A stretch of 64,000 nucleotides of DNA, from contig JAPVLO010000182.1 of NCBI GenBank assembly GCA_027257055.1, positions 2,852,001 through 2,916,000 of the forward strand. The letters run 5' to 3'. The DNA is from Cephalopachus bancanus. Its lineage: Eukaryota > Chordata > Mammalia > Primates > Tarsiidae. The notes under the pieces are model-generated. The model was given only the letters and a program-made list of their open reading frames with translations, was not told the DNA's origin and did no database searches. The translations under genes and the position numbers were made by a program. Shown here piece by piece: positions 57,545 through 64,000 of this stretch (positions are counted from its first letter, which is position 1; every line of letters starts with the position of its first letter).

Positions 57545-57770
57545 CTATGAATAAGACCACAGACTTTAGGGCTACATTGCCCTGAGTTTAAATCCTGGCT
57601 CCAGTACCTACTTGCTAGGTAAGCACGGGTATCTTACTTAACTTCTCTGTGCCCCGGTTTCCTCATCTGAAGCATTAGGAGTCATTGTTCCTACCTCCCA
57701 GGGTTACTATAAAGACTCAGTAAATCTGTATCTCAGTAAATCAAGAACATTGCCTGACCCAAAGTGTTAG
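57545..57770 (+). repeat. MIR
   Basis: CCACAGACTTTAGGGCTACATTGCCCTGAG, TCCTGGCTCCAGTACCTACTTGC, TTAACTTCTCTGTGCC and GTTTCCTCATCTGAAGC: clear MIR order including the core. Confidence 0.85.
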
Positions 57771-58184
57771 GTGTACAGGGCCAACAGATGTTAATAGGAG
57801 AGGTGTTTTGTCTCGCTGGGACACCAGGATCTTATGGCGAACCCCCATAGCATCTCCCCCCCACACACATGCCATATCTTCTCTGATGTGCTGTGACCCA
57901 GCCACAGCTCCCCCTCAGCTCACGTCTGAGCACGGGAACATGGGACAGCCCTGGAGAAGCCCTGAGTCCCATCCTTTTTTAGAAAACTCTCATCAGAAAA
58001 ATGAACCTCCTCATCCCCAGAGCCTGTTATTTTTGCTGTGCAAAACATGGACAGTCTGACAGCACCATTCCTCAGATAAATCCAAACAACCCCAAACCCC
58101 CCAGCCAGAGATAGTGACTTCCATCCCTGAGAGCCCACAGTACTCTGCCTGTGTGTCTGTTTAGTAGGCAGCGCCGAACACTGC
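57771..58184. other. No gene recognised; C-rich unique block
   Basis: Short frames only (up to 121 codons on the minus strand, overlapping L2); none resembles a known protein. Confidence 0.45.
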
Positions 58185-58460
58185 AGCAAACTCCTTGCAG
58201 TTCCCCCAGGCTGCCTTGTTCTTTCCTGCACCCCAGGCCTTCGCAGATGCTGTTCTTCCTGCTTGGGACACCTGTGCCACCTCACGTCCTCTGCATGGTG
58301 ACGTGGAGTAGCAACTGCCTTTTTACTTGTCTGCCTTTCTCACTGGGTTAGCAGCTCTGCGAGGACCAGGATGAGGTCTGTGTTGCTGACCATTACGCCC
58401 TCTGCACCTAGCACGGCGAACGCACAGTAGTCACTCCGAAAGTATTTGAGGAGTGAATGG
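58185..58460 (+). repeat. L2 3'-end relic
   Basis: AACTCCTTGCAGTTCCCCCAGG, CCTTCGCAGATGCTGTTCTTCC, TTACTTGTCTGCC, TGCACCTAGCACGGCGAAC and TATTTGAGGAGTGAATGG match L2 3' order. Confidence 0.75.
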
Positions 58461-58479
58461 AGAGAGAGCTCTAGCTATT

Positions 58480-58580
58480 GGTGGATTAGGACTCTGCACT
58501 TGCAGCTATGGAACTTGGAGCAAGCCACTTGACTTCCCTGGTCCTCAGCAACGTGGAGTTAAAACAACTTGCCCGTGGGT
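58480..58580 (+). repeat. MIR fragment
   Basis: GGATTAGGACTCTGCACTTGC, GGAGCAAGCCACTTGACTTCCCTGG. Confidence 0.5.
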
Positions 58581-58639
58581 TCTCGCAACACTGAAAGAAA
58601 ACAGCTGGAAGAGTTAACATTAATAGTTAATGCATGCTA

Positions 58640-58682
58640 TTTATTTATTTACTTACTTATTTGCTTATTTATTTGTTTAGTG
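58640..58682. repeat. (TTTA)n-like simple repeat at an Alu tail
   Basis: TTTATTTATTTACTTACTTATTTGCTTATTTATTTG, a degraded tetranucleotide run preceding an inverted Alu. Confidence 0.85.
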
Positions 58683-58965
58683 TAGGAGTCTGACTCTGTT
58701 GCCCAGGCTGGAGTGCAGTGGCATGTTCACAGCCACTGCAGCCTCAACCTACTGGGCTCAGGTGATCCTTCTGCCTCAGTTTTCCAAGTAGCTGGAACCA
58801 CAGGTGTGCACCACCACAACTGGCTAATTAAAAAAAAAAAAATTATTGTAGAGATGAAGTCTCGCCAAGTTGTCCAGGCTGGTCTCGAACCCCCGGTCTC
58901 AGGCAATCCTTTCACCTCCACCTCACAAAGTGCTGGGATTACAGGTATGAGCCACTTTGCCTGGT
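58683..58965 (-). mobile_element. Alu dimer
   Basis: GGAGTCTGACTCTGTTGCCC to GCCACTTTGCCTGG; the linker contains an A-run. Confidence 0.92.
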
Positions 58966-58997
58966 AATAGTTAACACATGTTTTAAAAAGCAGCATG

Positions 58998-59220
58998 GGC
59001 CAGGCGCAGTGACTTATGCCTATAATCCCAGCACTTTATGAGGCCAGGGTGAGAAGATCACTTGAGCCCAGGCATTCAAGACCAGTCTGAGCAACATAAA
59101 AAACAAAAGCAAAAAACGAGCAGATGCAGTATCTCACCTCTACAGCCCCAGTTACTCAAGAGGCTGAGGTAGAAGGATTGGTTGAGCCCAGGAGTGAGCT
59201 ATGATTTAAAAAAAAAAAAG
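58998..59220 (+). mobile_element. Alu, old, shortened
   Basis: GGGCCAGGCGCAGTGACTTATGCC to GTGAGCTATGATTTAAAA; the right arm ends early. Confidence 0.82.
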
Positions 59221-59646
59221 GCAGCATAGCCAAGTGCACCCAAGCCTTTCACTTTCCTAATTTTCTCTCTTATTTAATAAAAATAGATGTTACAACTATA
59301 CTTGTTGCTATCAATACCCCAGAAAATGGGGGAGAAAGGCCGAGACGTCAGAGGTTTCTGTTCTGCAATTCTCTCAGGTATACATTTATTGATACTGGTT
59401 TTTGAATACTCATTGGACAACTTGTAGAGAACAGGCAGAGCAATCAACCCAACACAAAACCAGCATTTGCAGAACTGAGGTGAAAGACGTAACTTAGAGC
59501 CCAGCTAAATGTGCTCTCTACTTGCCCATTCAAGAACCTGGGCTCAGAGATGAAAGGATTATTGGTCCCGTGCCAGACACTACTTGAAAAATGCATGTCT
59601 ATTTGCCTTTGATGATAATATCTAACACTTATTCCTTTTTTCTCTC
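59221..59646. other. No gene seen
   Basis: Unique DNA. Confidence 0.5.
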
Positions 59647-59752
59647 TTTTTTTTTTTTTTGAGTCAGGATCTCGAACTCTCGGGCCAAAGCAATCCTCTC
59701 ACCTCAGTTTCCCAAAATGTTAGGATTACAGGCAGGAGCCACCACACCCGGC
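59647..59752 (-). mobile_element. Free left Alu monomer, internally shortened
   Basis: T-run, GAGTCAGGATCTCGAACTCTC to CCACCACACCCGGC. Confidence 0.82.
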
Positions 59753-59754
59753 AA

Positions 59755-59890
59755 TATATAACATTTATTGAGCATTTACTGTGTGCCAGGCAATTTACAT
59801 ACATTATCTCTGATAATTTTTAGAACCTGGTTATTTCTGTTTTAGAGGGAACGGCACTCAGAGCTGTCATTGAAGCCGCAGAGGTTTAGA
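59755..59890 (-). repeat. MIR relic
   Basis: ACATTTATTGAGCATTTACTGTGTGCCAGGCA and CATACATTATCTCTGATAATTTTTAGAACC. Confidence 0.65.
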
Positions 59891-60705
59891 AATACGCCCA
59901 AATCAATTGGTTTGTAGAGAACCAGCCTGTCCGACTGGGCAGACTGGACTCAGAACCACCGCCCTGAACTTGCCTCCCAAGATACCAGCCTTCTCTCCCA
60001 CTGACAGGGTGGGTCTGGCCCCTGGCCTGACTTTCCGGCCTTCTCATTCTCCTCCTGGAGTCTGATTTCCTGAAGCGGAGCTCTTCTAGTCCCGGTGCTA
60101 AGCGGCGTCTCTCTCAGTCTGATATTAATCCAGGCGATATTTGCTGTTGCTTCACACGCCATCTGGATTGTAGGGAGTCAGGCCCTTGCCTGCCCGCGGG
60201 GAAGAGAATGCCGTGATCACATGGCAGGATTACGTAGGGGTCTCTCCCCTCTCTGCTCATTTAAGCATGGGGCCCAGAGACCTCCCTCACTGAGGAGACA
60301 GCCGCTCAGCAGATGCAAGAGACTACTAACAGACAGTGTGAACTTCCGAGGGGAAGGATAGCCAGGAATAAGGCAGGTTGGGGCTGAATGATGTGAATTC
60401 TATTTGGTAGCAAGCTGCCATGTCCGTTTCACTTGTGCTTGTGTCTTTCCCACTCTGAAGTGCGGCCTCCCTCCATCTCCCCACAGGTGAGGAAGGGGGT
60501 TCTGAGCTTTAGGGTATAGATCACGGATAACCTGTACTGCCAAAAATCCTCGTGGTCCTAATTAAGAGATGTCAAAGCAGCACAACAGCCACATTTCCTC
60601 ATCCCTCATCCCAAACGTGCTTAAAAGGATACTTCTCTCTGATGACAAAATTATAATTTATAAAGCTCATATCCATTGGAATGCTATTTTTTAAAATGAG
60701 CACAA
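59891..60705. other. No gene recognised; unique block with moderate GC and several CpGs
   Basis: 60060-60260 contains CCCGGTGCTAAGCGGCG, CAGGCGATATT, CACACGCCATC and TGCCCGCGGGG. CpG content is above the local level but below an island. A distal regulatory element is possible; no exon seen. Confidence 0.4.
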
Positions 60706-61004
60706 GCCAGACACAGTGGCTCAAGCTTGTAATCCCCGCACCCAGGGAGGCTGAGGCCAGAGGATTGCCTGAGTCGAAGGGTTCAAGACCAGCCTGAGCA
60801 ACTTGGCAAGATCTTGTCTCTACAAAAAAATTAGCCAGGCAAGGTGGTGCATGTCTGTAGATCCAGCTACTTGGAAGGCTGAGGTGGAAGGATTGCCTGA
60901 ACCCAGCAGGTTGAGGCTGCAGTGGCCATGAATGTGCCACTGCACTCCAGCCTGGGCGACAGAGTGGGATTCCGACTCACCAAAAAAAAAAAAAAAAAAA
61001 AAAA
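60706..61004 (+). mobile_element. Alu dimer
   Basis: GCCAGACACAGTGGCTCAAGC to GGGATTCCGACTCACC and a long A tail. Confidence 0.92.
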
Positions 61005-61838
61005 GAGCATAATGAGACCTGTTCTCTGTCAACCGTTTGCGCTTCACACTCCCCCTTTGCTGCCATCCCAGCTCCTCACAGATAGGAAGACGAAGAATGG
61101 CCATTTAATGTTGTTGAGAATGCTCTCTAAACCACATTTGGAACTGATTCTGCAAGTGGAATGTTTATTTGCTAAGCAAAACCACGTTTCATTCCCATCA
61201 TACGTTCCCTTGGTTCTATTTCCTAGAATGAGCAGGGAAAAAAAATGCAATAAAATATTACTGCGTTTCCCATTTTCATTTTTCTGCATGAAGTTAGCAG
61301 AGAAGAGAATTTGCTTTTCAAGGCAATTGCATCTGTGGCAACTGGTCGGGGTCTGAGACTGTCAGTCCCCAGCTGCCTCAAGGTAGTCACTGAAGCAGTG
61401 AGCTGTGCTCAAGACCTTTCCTGATTTAGCTGTTATTCCAGAGAGAAAACCCACACAAGAAAGGATCACAGAAAAGGCATTGGGAACAGAATATTTCGGG
61501 AATAGGATGGCGGGTGTGAGAATAGGGGCACAGAGGATGAGAATTTTAATCATTGATTTTTTTCTCCCCAAAGACTCTCACGGTGGCAAAATGAGCTAGA
61601 AGATAGATTGATATTGATATTGCTAAATCCAAGAAATAATAGCATGTCCCCTACCCTCTCCTACACGCATACCCACTCTGCTCTAACATCCAGCTATTTC
61701 TGCCCTAGTTTTTGCTTTCACTTTGGAGAAATATTTTCTCATGTCAGGTATATAAATAAAATTATGAAACACTGCCTGTTTCTCTAGTCACACAATGAAG
61801 CCACCTTTATGCTCAAACAAAAGTTGGTGGTTGTTTTT

Positions 61839-61892
61839 GTTTCCCCTGCAGGTATGTTAAGATCAGTTTCCCCTGCAGATATATTAAGATTA
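61839..61892. repeat. Tandem duplication, 2 x 27 bp
   Basis: GTTTCCCCTGCAGGTATGTT and GTTTCCCCTGCAGATATATT begin the two 27-base units, which differ at three positions. Confidence 0.9.
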
Positions 61893-62626
61893 GTTTATTA
61901 TTCTCTAAAACTGTTGAACAGTAGTGGTTTTTGGAGTCTTCATAAAAACAAGCACCATTTAGCCAGAATACAGCTTTTAATTGAAGTAAACCCTAATTTG
62001 CCTAAAGGAATGAAAGATAGTAAATCCATAAGTTAAACTTACCCTATCTGAAATTCTCTCTCCACAAAGTATACATAAATCTTTATGCAATGACCTATTA
62101 ACTGCCTGCTGCTGAGACAAAGCTTTGGGCTTTGTTTCAGTTATAAAATAAGGTCACTGCTTTTGGTAAAAACTGATGTAACTGCTTTGATAATTAAAAC
62201 CTACACAGTTGTAAAGAGATGATATATTTAAACCTCTAAAAATGAATGCAGAAGCTATAAAATTGCAGAGGGAGAAGGGAGAGGGGTCCCCTATTACTGC
62301 CCATCAAATTTAATATTTGTAATAGCTATTTATGTCACTCTTTAAAAATTGTTGAAAACTTTAAATTCAAGTCCAGGACCACCTCTTGCCTGGCTCCATT
62401 ATATAAGATCACCTATAGAGAGGGCTACATTTAAGAGGGTATCACTTAAATACATTCATAACATAAATTTATTGGTGCTGCCAGTCAAGGAGCCAAGACT
62501 CAAACAGAATCTACCTGGTCCTGAATGTAAGATTTCTAGATCATTCCTTCAAGTTTTATGTATACTTCGTGGACAGAGAAGATCTGCTCCTTGCTAGTTG
62601 TATGCCCCAACCTACTAGACAAGATT

Positions 62627-62645
62627 TTCTCTCTCTCTCTCTCTG
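62627..62645. repeat. (TC)n plus poly-G
   Basis: TCTCTCTCTCTCTCTCTC then eight G; a simple purine/pyrimidine tract. Confidence 0.9.
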
Positions 62646-63259
62646 GGGGGGGAGGTTGCTGTAATTATTATAGATCGAGCAGCTTCTGGCTCAAGGATGA
62701 GAGCATCAGCCCAAGAGCAGTACCTAGAAATGAAATCAAACAAATGTGTGGGCAAAGTAATTAGTCTTTTTGTGTCTAAATTTCCTCCTTTCGAGAACGA
62801 GACAGATGACGATAGTACCAGTAATAATGAAACTGGTCGTGACAGGCACATTGTCAGTATCACTACCTGCCATTTTTCCTCCTTGCCTACTCTTTAACTC
62901 CTACCCTACCTCCGTGCCCATTGTTCAATCTTAGGGTTGCAGCCTGTCATCCCATGTAATTCTGTCCACAGGGAGAAGTATACTTGTTGTACCAGCAACT
63001 GCATTGTCTGGTTCACATGACAGTAATGTTTCTCCCAATAAATAAATCAGCCTTCGGGTTTAGACTTCTGTCTCCTTCAGGTCTGGTCAGGGTGCCTCAG
63101 CTGACTTCGAGAGAGAGGTTCTGGGACAATGACAAGCTAGGGACAGGTCATACCACCTGGAGACTCAATGTAGTAAGGTCACTTGTGAGGTTTCTGAGGA
63201 CATAGCCTGCTTCTCCTCCCTGGCAATATACCAGCTTCGACACATGCTCATTTTAAATG

Positions 63260-63450
63260 TCATCTTCATTTACTGGCTGTGTGAGCTTGAGCGAGTCATT
63301 GAATCTTGCTGAGGCTGTTAACTCCTCTGTAAAGTCTACTTGCCTCACAGGGTCATGGCGAAGGTCGATGGGGATAAGTTAGGTATGTGAAAATACTCCT
63401 TAGACTATAATATACTGCATAAATGCAAAGTATTTAAAAATTACTTTACA
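63260..63450 (+). repeat. MIR
   Basis: ACTGGCTGTGTGAGCTTGAGCGAGTCATTGAATC, CCTCTGTAAAGTC and TGCCTCACAGGGTCATGGCGAAG: MIR core and 3' part. Confidence 0.7.
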
Positions 63451-64000
63451 TTAAAATCTAGGAAGTCTTATCATAAATATGGTTCCCACTTCATTCTGTC
63501 AATGTGAGAACAAACCAAAATTAAAAGGAACTTTGAACATTCAGAAAACCACATTTGGAACAGTACTGGAGAAACACCATTTTGAAGCTTTAAAGTATAT
63601 TTATAAATTTTATATGATCTAGATTAATTATATTATTACATGTTTATGTTTCTTATGCCTGAGTCACTGTTACAAACCAGATGGTGGAATTTTTAAAGCA
63701 ATGAAACGCAGTTTTACGTTAGTTAGCATACGTGTAGCTTCTGGTGTGATCTAAGCATAGCTTTACCTTGAGCTTTATTGGCCTTCTATTTATTTACCCT
63801 GCCCCAATCATTAAAAATTATTTTCTGAGGCATAAATGGCAACTATAGGAGCCCCAAGTGGCTCATCTTTGCTTTGCTGTAAACTAGATTACATAGAGGA
63901 ACAGCTAAAGGTACTGAATACCAATGCTTTGGGCTTGAAATTTTATCACTCTCTCTGGCCACTGAACCTACAGTGATACATTACGTTTAATTGCCTTCTA
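63451..64000. other. No gene seen; AT-rich unique
   Basis: Nothing recognised. Confidence 0.5.

Larger units (their letters stand above)
61005..63259. other. No gene seen; longest repeat-poor stretch upstream of the gene
   Basis: 2.2 kb with only two short tandem repeats (61839-61892, 62627-62645). The short open frames show no domain or exon borders. Confidence 0.5.

Overview
The window is mammalian nuclear DNA from a primate. It carries about 50 dimeric or monomeric 7SL-derived Alu elements, L1, L2, MIR, MaLR/ERVL LTRs and hAT/Tigger DNA transposons. The youngest Alu copies are neither the anthropoid AluS/Y type nor the lemur/galago type as I remember them: they start GCCGGGCTCGGTGGCTCAGCC, have a GCGGGTTCGAGACCCGC box B region and end in CCAACTCAAAA. 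A distinct L1 3' end also occurs twice. A tarsier-lineage genome is my best inference; I cannot test it without a database.

Only one protein-coding gene segment is convincing: the first coding exon of MAN1A2 (Golgi alpha-1,2-mannosidase IB, GH47) on the minus strand at 38078-38379. It encodes the cytosolic tail, the signal-anchor membrane segment and the start of the luminal stem, and ends at a CAG|GTGGGT splice donor. It lies at the downstream edge of a CpG island (about 37978-40180) that must hold the promoter and 5'UTR. Three short upstream ORFs precede the start codon, the last overlapping it as ATGA.

Layout: 1-38077 is MAN1A2 intron 1 (exon 2 not seen), packed with + strand (antisense to the gene) L1 and Alu copies. 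Old L1 bodies lie at about 5430-8645, 12930-13845, 15640-17500, 17500-22050 and 22055-23620, many split by Alus. Two MaLR LTRs, an intact-ended Tigger-like element (24720-25070), a MER5A-like element with a perfect 73-bp tandem duplication, and an isolated CpG-dense patch (30210-30440) also lie here. From 40181 to 64000 is the 5' flank of MAN1A2: intergenic DNA with more Alus, an old L1, a younger 2.4-kb 5'-truncated L1 (51931-54322), L2/MIR relics and microsatellites. I saw no exon of a neighbouring gene there.

The most unusual signal is the structure of the young Alu family. Its left arm has evolved an exact tRNA T-arm geometry (5-bp stem, 7-base TTCGAGA loop) plus a more tRNA-like box A. 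Its right arm has gained a 10-bp hairpin. A subset shares a 5-bp deletion that defines a further subfamily.
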